Source of the DNA: Spirometra erinaceieuropaei
Lineage: Eukaryota; Platyhelminthes; Cestoda; Diphyllobothriidea; Diphyllobothriidae
Length of the DNA stretch: 64,000 nt
NCBI GenBank assembly: GCA_902702965.1
Contig: CACRXP010000417.1
Span: 310,721-374,720 of the forward strand
Direction of reading: 5' to 3'
The translations under genes were made by a program, and so were the position numbers. Of the stretch, positions 37,625 to 50,129 are shown in pieces (within the stretch, counting starts at the first letter, position 1; each line of letters starts with the position of its first letter). The notes below the pieces were generated by a model. It was not told where the DNA came from. It worked only from the letters and a program-made list of their open reading frames with translations, and searched no databases.

Positions 37625-38806
37625 TTCAAAAGATAATTAGTTGCGAAATCAGATAACCATCAGTTCTTTTATAATTGCGAGCATGGTATGCCTTTTGCAG
37701 ACCAATCTTGTATTTTTGCGACCTTAGAATCTCCGCTGAAGGGCACTTTATTACCATGCACTAGTTAGTGACTTGACATTTGCGATGTCGAACAGTGTAC
37801 TTTGAAAATTATTGAATTAGCTTTCATGATACTTCAAGAGCTGGTTAGGCATTAATCTTGCCTTTCCATTTATGGCGACGAGCACAGTAGTACGTTATTT
37901 ACAATAGGCCAAAATCATTGCTAAACTAGTGAATGTACACAATAGAAAAGTGCAAGGAATGTTTCATCACTTAGTAAAAATTATGCATCCGAAGGAAGCT
38001 TTTATGCATTCCTTAATATGATTGTAAACAATATTCGGCATTTTCGTCTGTGTTACTGCCTTCTGTGTTTGAAGATTATTTTATCGTTTTCCTTATTAAA
38101 CGAAAATATTAAGCTTCCGCTGGCTTAAATTTATTTCCCAATCTGCACATGGTGGACAACATATTGCACTGTCCAAAACATGGACTGAATTAACCTGTTA
38201 ATATAATGGCACTGGGGATGTAATGCTATTGATAACGGTTTAATACCCTCAACTGCACAAACAAGATCTCTCAGGCTGATTACAAAAGTTTGACGTTGTT
38301 ATACAAACCCTTTTAAAAAATCCTCTTAAATAAACTTTAGCGTAATGATTGGAGTACATTTTCCCAGCGCAGATTCCCATATTTTTAATGTTAGGCACTC
38401 ATAAAATTGTTTATTTGCTCCCGCAACCCCCTCCCCAGTAGTAGTATCTGAGAAGACGGAAACACATAAGTAATCATATCCTAAGAAAAAATAAAACATA
38501 ATGATTCTTCTGTTTCTGCTTATTAAATAAGACTTTTTTTCGATTCTGGTGCTTTTTTGTTCATATGAATTTGCATGTCATCTTATGCATGCAAGCAATT
38601 TCTGAAGTTTATTATAAACCGCAAAAATGCCTTAAATCTAGATTAGCAAAAGTGTAATATCATAAATGGGATAAAACAGTTAGTGTCTTTTAAAGATATA
38701 TCGGGAACACATTCATTGCCCTGAACATACATTAGTCCAAGTTATTGATTGTTTGCTGCAATGTTGGAATATGATTGATGCGCAGTTCCTAAAAATCTCC
38801 CCTTAC

Positions 38807-38986
38807 GTCATCACCGCCGACATATTGTCCAACCTGAACGTTCGTGTGTTTGTAACCCACAGTTAGCCTATGTGCTTCAAAATACCTTTTCATTGTCTGA
38901 GCATGGTCCGCAATTTCATCATACACATTGTTATCAACTATTTCTCCAAGTGACACAAAATTGTAAATAAATCCACTTGAAACCAT
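38807..38986 (-). other. Exon-like open segment in spacer
   Basis: Minus-strand frame of 60 codons from ATG 38,986 (MVSSGFIYNFVSLGEIVDNN at the start) to ...QYVGGDD at 38,807. It is followed directly by GTAAGG, a strong donor match (38,801-38,806). A TAA lies just before the ATG, so this is either a first coding exon or an internal exon using the acceptor-like 'tttcaag' with entry at 38,975. Composition is balanced and not low-complexity. No domain is recognised. Confidence 0.25.
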
Positions 38987-39099
38987 TTATCTTCGTGCAG
39001 CACGTTATATGTGTACATGTTAAACTGCGTAGAATTATAGAGTCAAGTTATTTATACAAGAATAACATGACTGAAATAAGATTGTCTGTAGTAGAATTT

Positions 39100-39243
39100 T
39101 TATAATTTCGTTTTTCTAACCAGAGCACCGCCCCCTTTCTTTGCAAATACTTGATTTCCTCTCGCATCCATAAAGCGCGTAAGGGCTTCCCGCATAACTG
39201 CCATCGAACAACCGTGCGGTGAACCGACGATGAGTGTTTGTTC
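39100..39243 (-). other. Exon-like open segment, possible terminal exon
   Basis: After the acceptor-like 'tttgcgaaacatttag', preceded by a pyrimidine-rich run, the minus strand is open for 47 codons (EQTLIVGSPHGCSMAVMREA at the start) to TAA at 39,100. Two other frames are also open across much of it, which lowers confidence. Its phase does not join cleanly to the segment at 39,546-39,681. Confidence 0.15.
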
Positions 39244-39545
39244 CTAAATGTTTCGCAAAGGACGTAAAAAACGTAGGTTATTTGTTCGTAGTGCCACCTC
39301 AATAAGGATGGTGGTCGGTACTAAATGTTAAATAAATCATTTCCTATCTATAAGGTTACTCTTTTGATGTCAGAGCATGTCGATGAGGATAATATGGGGT
39401 ACATCTTAAGTACGCCATCTCCTGTTTCCTAAGGAGGCATAGGCCCCATCGGTCAACACAGCCAATAATTCCGATATGTAAGTTACCATTCGCAGACAAC
39501 ATTGTCATATACTGAAAGAAGTCTTTCCGTAATATTTTTCCTTAC

Positions 39546-39681
39546 AAAACAAGAAATCTTCCATCACGGCACCAACATGGAAAACTCCATTACTGTAATA
39601 ACCTGACTGCAATTTACACCATCCGTTGTTTAATCGAAATGTGGTATATGTTTCAACGGCTTTTCCTAGTATCAGTGACAA
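39546..39681 (-). other. Exon-like open segment in spacer
   Basis: The minus strand reads 'ttttcgatccag' (acceptor-like), then 136 open bases (LSLILGKAVETYTTFRLNNG at the start, ending VMEDFLF), then GTAAGG (39,540-39,545). The donor hexamer is the same as in the segment ending at 38,807. No domain is recognised and no full gene model can be built by eye. Confidence 0.22.
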
Positions 39682-40512
39682 CTGGATCGAAAACATTTAA
39701 ATTTAAATGCTTAATTCGGCTTTGATTAATGCTAAATATCGGCGTTAACTTAAGAACAATCGTTGCTACTTTTATGCTGCAACTGACGTGGACAGTGGGC
39801 GCGACAAGTCTGAAATGGACGCATCGATAGTAATTTTGTTGCATATGCACTAATGGCAGGTTGTTAATTTTTAAGAAAATATAAAACTTGTTTTCGGGAA
39901 AAATTTATTCCGCACTCCTCCCATAGCTAAAGGGTGCGGGCATCCCCGGTTGGGGGCCATGTTTCATGGAAAACGCTTTTGATATCTAGAATCAGCAGAT
40001 ACCATGAAATGAAGTGCCTTTGGTCATATTGTTTGTAAGTTGTGTAACTATGTTTGTCTGTCCTTAGTCATCTAATTCAAAATTGTATTGACGGTTAAAT
40101 CTCATTCGTATGCCAATTATATCGCTTATTTTATACCCGAAATAAAAAAAATTAAAGGGTTTTTTTGATAGAAAAAACAACTGTATTTGATAAAATTAAA
40201 CTTAACTCAAGCGTGCAAAAGAGAATTTACTGGTACCAACAAATTTCGCGACGGTTTACCTGCTGCGCTCCCATAGCTTAAAGCAGACTTTCCAATACCA
40301 TTTATTAGTGCAGTGATCTAATTTATTTAGATGCATCTTACGTAAACTAAAATGGTTTTTGATTTAAAATGACCCGTCTGTTATAAGGTATCGCAAGTGC
40401 TTGTATGTTAACACTAATAAATTCCTTCTTTATTTGTGGGATATACGTATCCTGCCGAATTAAGTACGCACTAGGCTCTCATTGACGTAAAGAAAAGTGC
40501 CGAAAATAGCAG

Positions 40513-40684
40513 ACAACGAAGTGGTTAACAATCCAACCTCTATAACCTATGACAGATGTGATTATGTGGTTTTTTGGAAACTTTCGCTAACTTTGCATAT
40601 GGCTAGAAAAGCGCTGCGATTAAAATCATCTTCACGTTGTCAAGATGCCTTGGTTAAGTGTGTTATAAGCATATATGCACAAAT
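40513..40684 (+). other. Exon-like open segment in spacer (plus strand)
   Basis: The plus strand reads 'gaaaatagcag', then 172 open bases (DNEVVNNPTSITYDRCDYVV near the start, KCVISIYAQ at the end), then GTAAGT at 40,685-40,690, the consensus eukaryotic donor. No domain is recognised. A possible 3' partner lies at 42,888-43,009, but the splice phase changes its frame. Confidence 0.25.
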
Positions 40685-42887
40685 GTAAGTTAATTCATTT
40701 TGTAGTCCTATTGAGTGTGAAATGTTAAATGTCGCCTACTTTTAAAGTTTATCCATTAAAACTGTAAATGTGTTGATTATAAAATTTGGTATTTGATGGG
40801 CCAACGACTTTGTTTTTACAAACTGATATTGCGAGTAAGGAGTAAGAAGTATTTTTATTATAGTGCAGTTGTCATTTAAAATAAAACGTGCCGATAATAA
40901 AATCATGTTTGGAACAGTTTTTTGAGGTATACGCCTGAAAAGCATTTATTTCGAATGAACACCTCTGACTAACCCAATTACACTGCTTGTGTTGTGTGCG
41001 ATTTCACATATATTGAACGCTGTTTGCTACCATCTCAATTATATCACTTATCTTAAATGTCAAACCGACTGTAAGAGATGACTACTTTGGGAAATCACAT
41101 TTTGCACCTGGTATGTGACTATCATTATATAGAATAAAATACAAGTAGATTGTCCAAAAGGTATTATTACCTACATTAGGTAATCTGCAAACACACAGCC
41201 CAACGCTTTAAAGAATTGTTACGTTGTGTAAAGATTCACCGTTCCCATGTCAGCTGTCGCTTTAAGAAGAAAAAAAGATAGCACCTGGTTCTGCGAGGGT
41301 GTATGCTGCACGTTGCTAAAATAAACAGCCCGAATTAGCAGCTATGATCCAAAAGCTTTTAACGTGACAGTATCCTACCTCAATTTGGAATAGTAAATTT
41401 AGGGAATAGGAAAACGTACCAAATTCTGCCAAAAAGGAATATATATATATACGAACGTCTACTTTTAAATGAAATGTTATTTGCAGAGCATATTGCTATA
41501 ATTTAATCCAGCTGAAGACGGGTCATTTGGATTTTAAAACTTAAAAGATGGCAATTTGGTTAAAGAGTGGAGACGTGGAATCCTAACTCCTAATTTTAAT
41601 TTTCTGACCAACGTCAGAAAAATGAGTTGTTTCTTAAGTTTCCATTAAGTCTTCTTACTAATTACCAGTGCTGGGGAAAGGAATTCGCACCTGGAGTAGA
41701 AAGGTGAAACACTGTCAGCGTAAGTTAGTCACGGCAGCAAAGCACAGTCAGTGTATTAATAAGAATAATATAGTAAAAGTCTTATGAATATTATTAATAA
41801 GAGTATATACAATAGAAATAAACCTAATTACAGTCCATTTGGCATTTCACTGAAAATGACAGTCACTCATCATTTCTTGAGTCAATGAAAAGATTTAGAT
41901 CATTTTGCAGAGTAGATTGTTTTTAGAAAATCACCGCATTTTGGGCTTAAGCAGGTGGCTTGCCAAAAATATTTTACACAAAACACACAAGACATAAATT
42001 GTGTTTTGTTCCAAACTTATACTTCACCAAAGCAGAAAGATAGATGGACAAAACTAGTACTGGGTTTTACGGTAAAAGAGGTTGGCTTTTAACCGCCAGA
42101 AAGTGCTGGCAGTACAATGGGGCGTTGTTTTATTCATTTTAGTTTGGTCCGACCATTTTTGTGTGCTTTTAGATTTTGACACACGCATGCTTGTTTACGA
42201 ACGTCAACCCGCCTACAATCGTGCAGATCACATCAAATATACATCAACTGTCCTCACATAGCGTGCTGCAGCGTAAAATTTGCCTGACATGGTGGCTAAT
42301 CCAAAAAAACAACGATGGCCGCCGATGCCTAGCTAAAACAGATTGGTAAGGCTTGCACGAATCTTTTTCAGAGTAAATAGCACGTACCATGTGTCAACAT
42401 CACCGTCTAGATCTGCACTTACTTTGAATTTCAGAAAGAAATCAACCTTATCAGAGGTTTTGATGGATGAAACGGCTGTTTGGCGCCTAACGGTCCGAAC
42501 ACACGCGTGGCGCTTAAAATGATCCCTAATTGTATAATTATCGGGTGTAATTGGGAAGTCAGGATCTCAATGGGGGCGAAAGTGACTTACGGCCCATTAC
42601 GACGCAGACCTCGGTCTTGCGTTCCTTGGTCAGGCAGACGGCGCCACCACGACGTCGTTAATTAAAATACTCTGAAAATGGCACAGTACCGACGCTGCAG
42701 TTTCGAGACAAAACTCTGGTGGTTTTTTCAAGTTATATAATCAGAGGTTGTGATTTGACGGCGATCTGCCGAGAACCAACTGTCAGTCGTTAACTTACTG
42801 CTGTAGAGAAATAATTGCCTAATTCAGGGAACTGCCCATGTGTCAAAACTCTTCAATCTTTTTTCAAATATCGAGTGAATATTTCAG

Positions 42888-43009
42888 CTGGAATCTACCC
42901 GTTAGAGCGGAACAACAGTGCAGTATCACTATACCGACATTGTCTAGTCAATCACACAAAAACACTAAAAGGACGTATCGCACTTCCATATAAAAATATT
43001 TGCATGTAG
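42888..43009 (+). other. Possible terminal exon in spacer
   Basis: 'gaatatttcag' is a good acceptor match. It is followed by 39 codons (GIYPLERNNSAVSLYRHCLV near the start) to TAG 43,007. If joined to the donor at 40,685 the phase would select another frame, which also stays open for about 35 codons. The evidence is therefore ambiguous. Confidence 0.15.
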
Positions 43010-43320
43010 GACCAGTTATCTGTCATGGCGGGCCTGTGTGTTTGCTGATGATAAGCACTCTAAACGGCAGGTTACGTCGTCTATGAAATTTGCCGTTGAA
43101 ATCTGAGAGACAGCTTGTTCGTAAAAGACTTCAGCGAAAAGTTCAGCCACTCATTATCGTTGCTCGGACCAGTATACCAATTTTAAGTTTTAATTACATT
43201 TAGAGACGGCTGGAAAAAACACTAACGATAGACAGGTTTCGCCAGTTTTTGTCCGCGCGCAGTGCCGTTTTGTCATGTTTGGATAGTAAATGGGCGGGCA
43301 GACTCTCCACGAAAATTCTG

Positions 43321-43534
43321 GTAAAAAAACTTTGACTTGCCTAACAGCCATCTATCGAGATAGGCAGAATGTTATTACCGACAACACAAGGGAGACTAGA
43401 ACGGCTAGTTCTGGCTTATAAGCCGTCGTCAGTCAGCCATACCCGAACCCCAGTTGTAAAACACCTGATGCTCGAACGCGCGACCTGCTAGTTAGAAGCC
43501 CAACGCCTCCAACCACTAAGCCACGAGCTGGTCG
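43321..43534 (-). mobile_element. SINE at inner end of right arm (full length)
   Basis: On the minus strand: head 'gctcgtggcttagtggttgg', B box 'gcgcgttcgagcatc', body 'ggctgactgacgacggctta', 'ctagtctcccttgtgttgtc' and 'ggtaataacattctgcctat', ending near a T-run at 43,321. The A and B boxes mark a tRNA-derived Pol III promoter. Only its 5' half is shared with the left arm. Confidence 0.75.
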
Positions 43535-44095
43535 TTCTCTCGGTTTCGATCGGGAATAAAATATGGTAGAGGTGCGCCCAATGATATTTCTTGCGGAACT
43601 CACTCGTTCCATGGTGCCTTATGGGCCCTCTGTGAAGTTCAACTAGCAGCCGCACACCGGCGCATGATATGAGCAGAATGGTATTAAAATGTTATTTTCG
43701 ATTTTACTAAAAACCAACCAAAGAATTTGACATCATGTTAACCTCGTAGGACGCCACTAGACTAGCTATGATGAATACTTTTAAATCAGACAGCGGTCGA
43801 TCAGTACGACTTTCGATACGAAAATCAGCAAAGACTCGAAGGCACTGAGTACGCAATAAGTTATGGCTTTGACAAATTCACGGGCTTAAATATCATCACC
43901 ACCTGCATAACGATGCGGATTTTATTATTTTTTTGAATGATGTAGGCCTAAGATTTGCTGTCGTAAATTGGTAATATGAGGCTAAAATCAGTCTTTGTAA
44001 GTCAATGACTCTGAGCGTAGAATATTGTAGAACATTGGTAACAAGATCTAGAGAGTGATTAAAATGCGTATCCAGCGATCGACTGCTGACTTTTT

Positions 44096-45087
44096 TGTAT
44101 TTTACACTAATTTTAAAGATTTCGATATTCTCTATTCGGACGCGTAATGTGGACACAACGGTTAACAGACAAAGGGACAAATGTTTGTCTGGATTCTAGC
44201 GTTCAGATTCAGTAAGGGTTTCTTAAATGAGTGCGTATGATTTTCGGCTAACTTTATTAAAGCATCTATGAAACTCTGGTTGCTTAATCGTCTGACCAGA
44301 AAAGAGTTCGCTGATTTGGTGCCGCCGTATGACGGAGCAGCGAGATGTTCGCCTCATCTCTTCGTCCACACTTTTGCTCATTTTCTTTCTCTTATTAAGT
44401 CTTGTTTTATTGCATTAATTTTTATTCTCAAAATATATATATTAATACAGGAAAATGAAGCAAATGCTTAGAAGCAAATCGTTTGCGAATGCATAGATAT
44501 TGTGACAAAAAGGTTTGAACCAAAATCCGTTAGCTTCCGCAGAAAAATCGCATCAAATTCAAGAACTGCTGATGGACAGTAATTGTCGCCCAAATTGTGT
44601 TCGAATTTTCACAATGCGCACACATGTTTCATTCAGAAATTACAAACTACTGGCCGAGTGCTTTAAGTCGTGTGTTTAACTCAGTGAGTATGCAGAAATA
44701 TTGTGCAGAAGTATTTGCAGAGATCGCGTAATAGATTTCGTGAAAGCGCAAGACTAAAATAATTTAAGCCGTTTCCCTGGCTAGAAGATATTTTCGTGTT
44801 TGCTTTCGGTAAGTGTGTTGTTTACCGAAGTCACAAGCAATAATAAAATATGTACTTAAAATTGTATCCGCCGGCACAATTCAAGAATAAAAATTTTGTA
44901 CTTTTTCGTTTTATTTATTTGTATGTTTTGCAGCATTTCTGCTGGTACAAATGGAGAAATAACAATACATAGATATCCAAATTGCTTAGTGGAATAAAAA
45001 AACAAACACAAATTATGTTAATCGCTGGGAAAACTTTCTTTCCAGAGTGATGCTTATTAAAAGTACTCAACGGAGGCATTCCTATGA
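44096..45087 (-). mobile_element. Right-arm-only 1-kb insertion
   Basis: The left arm is continuous at the equivalent point ('gcatgtgtcagcag', near 36,906). Here the site is split by 1 kb flanked on both sides by TGAC. The insert starts with a T-run ('ttttttgtattttacac'), which on the minus strand is a short A tail next to the flanking repeat. A retroposed sequence in minus orientation would look like this. No family or coding capacity is recognised; the plus-strand frame at 44,268-44,471 has no support. Confidence 0.5.
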
Positions 45088-45270
45088 CACGTGCTCACGA
45101 CCCCGTAATTTTTCAAAGAAGAAACTAGAATGCTTGTTGCGTTTTGTCACTGCCCCGAAGGAAGCGACGAGTTTTTGAAATAAACCTAATTTATGCTTTA
45201 ATTCGGAAGCGATTTTATTAGTTTTACTTGCCCTTAGTTTCTGTTCTATTGTTATGGATTTTCCGGTCAT
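45082..45270 (-). pseudogene. Conserved open segment, possible exon relic (right)
   Basis: A 62-codon frame (MTGKSITIEQKLRASKTNKI at the start, then FGAVTKRNK, FFFEKLRGREHV) spans the boundary between block B remnant and flank, exactly at the site where FB2 sits in the left arm. The downstream half matches the left-arm frame at 36,809-36,950 with no gap, and the upstream half matches block B. The first part of the frame is a relic; the product is unknown. Confidence 0.35.
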
Positions 45271-45750
45271 TTGACAAATATATACGCATATAGGTCATAT
45301 GAGGCACGATCGCATATATAATAACTACCTTTATTCGATTAGTGAACCGCCTCCAAATGTATTTGTCTAAAAGCAAGAAATTACAAAAGTAAAAAAGGAA
45401 AAGGTTAGGTTGGACAAATTTTGTGATTTTCTAGGCATTACCTGATTCTCTAAAGCCTCATTGCCTGACGCACATTAATCAAAAGCCAATTTTTAAATTC
45501 GCCAGGGCTAATCCAACAGGCTTCTTTACGCTTTAGTAACATTCTTTCATAAGGCATGTTTTAATACGTAATTGTGCACCAAGGCGATTATTGATAAACG
45601 TAAGTGTAACGGCTAAATCCGCGTAATTTTGCAACTCTGATCCCAAGAACGTTTATTAGAGACAGGTCTCGCATAAACAGGTGTTTGGAAATGATCAGAG
45701 ACATTTTACCTACATGTCAAATGGATCACGACTACGATTCAGTCTGTATC
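45181..45750 (-). repeat. Diverged block B remnant without FB2
   Basis: On the minus strand it follows block B (landmarks 'gatcagagacattt', 'taatcaaaagccaattttta', 'gaacagaaactaagggcaag') with many substitutions. It then continues straight into the flank equivalent to 36,815, with no foldback element. It is the oldest block B copy seen and preserves the FB2 empty site at 45,181-45,194. Confidence 0.7.
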
Positions 45751-46582
45751 GCCTGCATGCAAGATCTTTACTCTGCAAAAAAATGACTACTTAATTAGCA
45801 TGCAATTTTCTAATTGGTTTTCGATGCTCTTGAAACTTCAATTATATTCCATGAATCAAATGCATAAAAGAATTCATTCCTTTACTTATTCGGTAGAAAA
45901 TCAAATTTTGTACCAATTGCATACTCAAAAGAAGAGTATAATTCGGTTTTAAAAAGGTTTTTACTTGTGAGATTTTTTTAATATTGTTAAATGGCCGTTC
46001 ATGAAACGTCATGTATCTGCATTTACTAATGTGGCTTGTAAGGTAAACAATATTGCTCAAATCCACTGCTTAATTGTATGAACCTCATACGATCTCCTCT
46101 TAACTCCGTAGAGAAATGCATGGTTTCCGTACACGGAAAATATACAGCTTGTAGTTGTAAAACACTGAATGCATGTGCAACAGCAGGTCGGGTTCAAAAT
46201 TATTAGCCAGTTCGAAACGTTTTTTTAAAACCGAATTATACTCTTCTTTTGAGTATGAAATTGGGGGAAGACGTAATTGTCTACCGAATAAGTAAACGGA
46301 TGAATATTTTCATGCATGTTTTTCATGAAATATAATTGAACTTTCAAGAGCATCAAAAATCAATGAGAAAAGTGCATTCTACACAATTAGTCATTTTTTG
46401 CAAAGTATAGATTTTGCGTGCAACTGAAGATTAGTTCATTCAAAAGCCGACCCCCTGAGATATCTGAATAATTATAGATTTATGCTGCATCATGATTAAT
46501 TTAACAACACTACTTAATTTATATTTCCGAACCGAGAACGCATTTCGAAATTTTGGTTGACATTTCATGAGTACGCACATCA
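45751..46582. mobile_element. Foldback element FB2 (R), one end truncated
   Basis: The reverse complement of 32,461-33,283, with the loop landmark ('atacgatctcctcttaactc') near 46,088 and the outer end 'gagtacgcacat' near 46,575. The inner end stops at 'gcctgcatgcaag' (45,751), close to but not identical with the L1 truncation point. Confidence 0.7.
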
Positions 46583-47584
46583 CAGTAATATATGCTTTAA
46601 ATGGGAAGCGGTTTTATTAGTTTTACTTGTCCTTAGTTTCTGTTCTATTGCTATGGATGTTTCGGTGATTTTATCAACTGGGCCATATAAAGCCAGATCG
46701 CGTTTATCAAAAATACCTTTATTTGAGTAGTGAACGTTATTACCCTCAAAGCAAGAAATTATAAAATTAAAAATGGATACATTTCCATTGGACAATTTGG
46801 GTGATGATCTAGCCCTTACCGGATTCTTACAAGACTTATTGTTTGACGTCCGCTAATCAAAAGCCGATATTTAAAAAATGCCAGGGCTAATCCAACAAAA
46901 CTCTTCACGCCCTTATTAAACTTTTTCAATAAGAAATGCTCTAATACGTAATTGTGCCCTAGGGCGAATATTGATAAACGAATTTGCGACGTCTAATTCC
47001 GCCTAATTTCGAAACTCTGATCCCGAGAAAGTTAATTAGAGACATGCTTTGCATGAACACAAACATTTTTGGAAAAGATTAAGCGCAACGTTTTAGGTGT
47101 CTCAAAATGATCAGGGACATTTTTGCATTCATGCCAAATGGATTATAAAGACGATTCAGTCTGTTTCCTTCAGATCTACTGCAATTGTCAACCGTAACTG
47201 CCAGCCATTTGCAAAGAAGCTTGTGATTATGTTCTTATCATCAAAAGTGAACATCGTGTGAACATAGTAGCAAGGGATAGTAGCAAATCACTAAATTTTG
47301 GAACACCTCAGAGTCCGCTACCTTTCTCTCAATAAAGGCAGTAGATATGTTATCGTATGAAATATTCGCCGAAATTTTAGAGTCAGTTTCAAGGTGAAAA
47401 GTGTACCTAAGTAGGGTTATAACACGGATTATCTTGAGGCATAACGCAAAGATATTCTGATTACAGCAAGTTGCCATCTTCGAACGGGCTTCCCATTAGC
47501 GGCTTAAGTAAACTTCTTTCTCTCCAAATGACTACTTGATTGGTATGAACTGTTATCATTGATTTCCGATACCCTTCTTAATAC
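46583..47584 (-). repeat. Block B, copy R
   Basis: Nearly identical to L1 (31,453-32,230) in its outer part. It includes the same intact 78-codon frame at 47,241-47,477, which differs from L1 at a few residues. It is much less like L2. No recognised product. Confidence 0.8.
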
Positions 47585-48557
47585 AGATACCGTAGATGTG
47601 CTAACCCATGAAAGGAAAACGAAAATTTCGAAATGCGTTCTCGTTTTGAAAAGATAAATTAAGTAGTGTTGTGAAACTAATCATGATGCAGCATAAATAT
47701 ATAATGATCTAGTTACCGTAGTGTGGTAGATTACGAAAAAACTTTTTTCCGCTGCATGCAAGATTTATTCTCTGTAAAAAATGACTACCTAAATAGTATG
47801 CAATTTTCTCATTGATTTTTGATGCCCTTGAATATTCAATTATATTTCATGGAAAACATACATAAAAATATTCATTCTATTAAAAATTCGGTAGAGAACC
47901 ACGTTTTTTTTAATTTTTTTTGAATAAGGGGTATAATTCGGTTTTTAAAATGTGTCTAATTGTGAGATTTTTTATTACTGTTAAATGGCCGTACATCAAA
48001 CGTCATGTATCTTCTTTTACGAATGTGGCTTGTAAATTTAACAAAATTAGATGCATTTATCTGCGGTGTTAATATGAGACCATATGAGGTTTATTAACTT
48101 TAAGCAGTGGCTTTGAGCAATATTGTTAACTTTACAAGCCACATTCGTAAATACAGATACATGACGTTTAATGAACGGCTATTTAACGGTATTAAAATAT
48201 CTCACAATTAGAAACTATTTTTAAAACCGAATTATCTTCGTCTGAGTATGAAATTGGAAGAAGGCGTGATTTTCTACCGAATAAGTAAAAGAATGAATAT
48301 TTTTGTGCATGGCTTCCACGAAATATAATTAAATTTTCAAGAGCATCGAAAACCAATGAGAAAATTGCACAATAATGAAGTAGTCATTTTTTGCAGAGTA
48401 TAAATCTTGCATGCAGCCGATACCCTGAGTTAACTGGATCATTATAGATTTATGCTGTAGGATGATTCGTTTTACAACACTACTTAATTTATCTTTTCGA
48501 AACGAGAACGCATTTCGAAATTTTGGTTGATATTTCATGAGATAGCACATCTACTGT
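47585..48557. mobile_element. Foldback element FB (copy R)
   Basis: The same insertion as L1 30,512-31,452, between blocks B and A. Its arms meet around a loop near 48,060-48,130. Both outer ends are complete ('gtagatgtgctaacccatga' and 'tgagatagcacatctactgt'). From 47,600 to 48,040 it is almost identical to L1. Confidence 0.8.
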
Positions 48558-50129
48558 TTATTTTATAAAACACGTGATAAAAAATATTTTTATGCTTTGC
48601 TAGCAATCTAAGATTTCGTGTAATTTATTATCTTAAATACAATATGCTTTTGTTCTAAAAAAGGTCACACATAACGACTATTTATAAGGCCAACATGCCG
48701 TTAGTCATGCATTTTAAACTATCATCTGTGCGAATAGTCATTAGCTATTACAAAAAGGTAGTAGAAAACTCAAAGTGTGATCACCGGGTTTGGTGCAAGT
48801 TGCGCACTCTTTAAGTAGCGCTACTAAACGGGCTGATGCAATTCTACATAATCTTTTATATCATGACCTCAAAAAAATATCTTAATTACAAACGTTTATT
48901 CACCTTAAGATAGGATTTCTTAAACCAAAGAGTCTCATAAAATCTAATTTAGCTACTAAGTGGGTTAAACACGTTTTGTCTATGTTTACTACAAAGGCCA
49001 TCTGAATTTATAAAGGCTCCAAAATTCTCCATACTAAAGGAGTCACTTTTTATAGTAGGTAATTAATGCAAAGGCAAATAAAAAGCTCATTCGAAAGACG
49101 GCATCCTTACGTAAATTGTGCATTTTAGCATTGTGGGATACGGTAGCAGATATGAAACTTGCTAAAAGTATATTATAAGATTTAATGTCCATTTAGGAAC
49201 ATTAATTAATATTTCGCGAGACAGCAAATTGCAGTTTTGTGAGTCCATTGTGTTCCTTTATTTGTGTTTAAACTTTTCTTCATAATATGACGGTTTAGGA
49301 GTCCTTCAGCTGAATGATGCGTGTTTAAGCACCTTTTGTAAATGTGCAAAGATTTGAGTAGTGCATGTTTAATTTATCAAAAATGAAAAATGACCGTCCA
49401 TGTATAGCTTCAGAAGTCGGCACTGCGGTAAGCAATTCTCTATTTAAAAAAATAATGTCCAAAACGTTTTCTCCAAAAAAAAATTTGTGGGATATTGTTG
49501 CTAATGCATGTCAGCCTTCTGCATCTAATCTCTGAGTAGAAGCATAATATACTACTTTGGCGCTGGCACAATTTTTTAAGAATGTTTGGCCATTTCCTTG
49601 TAAAAACAGCAGAAGTACTTCTTATATTCGTTGTAATTATTTTGTGGTATTTGCATATTTTAAGGCTGGAATGTGCAGTAATAGTTGTACTGCAGAATGG
49701 CTAAACAAACACTAGGATAATTCTCAAACGATTGAGGTTCTATCAGTTAAGCTTCGAACTCGTGTATTTGAAGAATCTGACCCGATTAAAGCGCGATTTT
49801 TTAAAGATGCAAACAGTCAGAGTTAGTTATAGAACCGATTGACATGCGCACATATTGCGCGTATGTAAAGACAAATGTTGTTACGTGTGCACTATTACCG
49901 TGTTTTATAAATCATACTTTTAAAAATATATTTTTGAATTTTGAAAACGGAATGCACATATTTCGCCTTATCTAGCGTAAACGACCTGAAAAATCGCTCT
50001 TCCTTTCGGCAACAACTGGTTTGGTAAAGGGCTTTTGCCTGTCAAAAAATTAAGAACAAATAAGGACTCGACAACGCTGACGTTGAGAGTCGCCTGATCA
50101 TCGGTTTTTGTTGTTTTGCATGAAATTAT
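48558..50129 (-). repeat. Block A, copy R (mosaic)
   Basis: From 50,129 down to about 49,682 it carries L2-type diagnostic bases ('gtactgcagaatgg'). From about 49,650 downward it is L1-type ('cttatattcgttgtaattat'). At the outer end it is joined to the Penelope YIG codons, as in L2. It is read as a recombinant of L1-like and L2-like sequences. Confidence 0.85.

Larger units (their letters stand above)
37625..43433. other. Single-copy spacer between the arms
   Basis: No part matches either arm or the outer flanks by eye. It holds the rest of the right SINE (43,321-43,433), an AT microsatellite near 41,443, and several open segments flanked by good splice-site matches (separate entries). Otherwise it is AT-rich with no recognised repeat. 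It is the most likely place in the window for low-copy host sequence. Confidence 0.6.
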
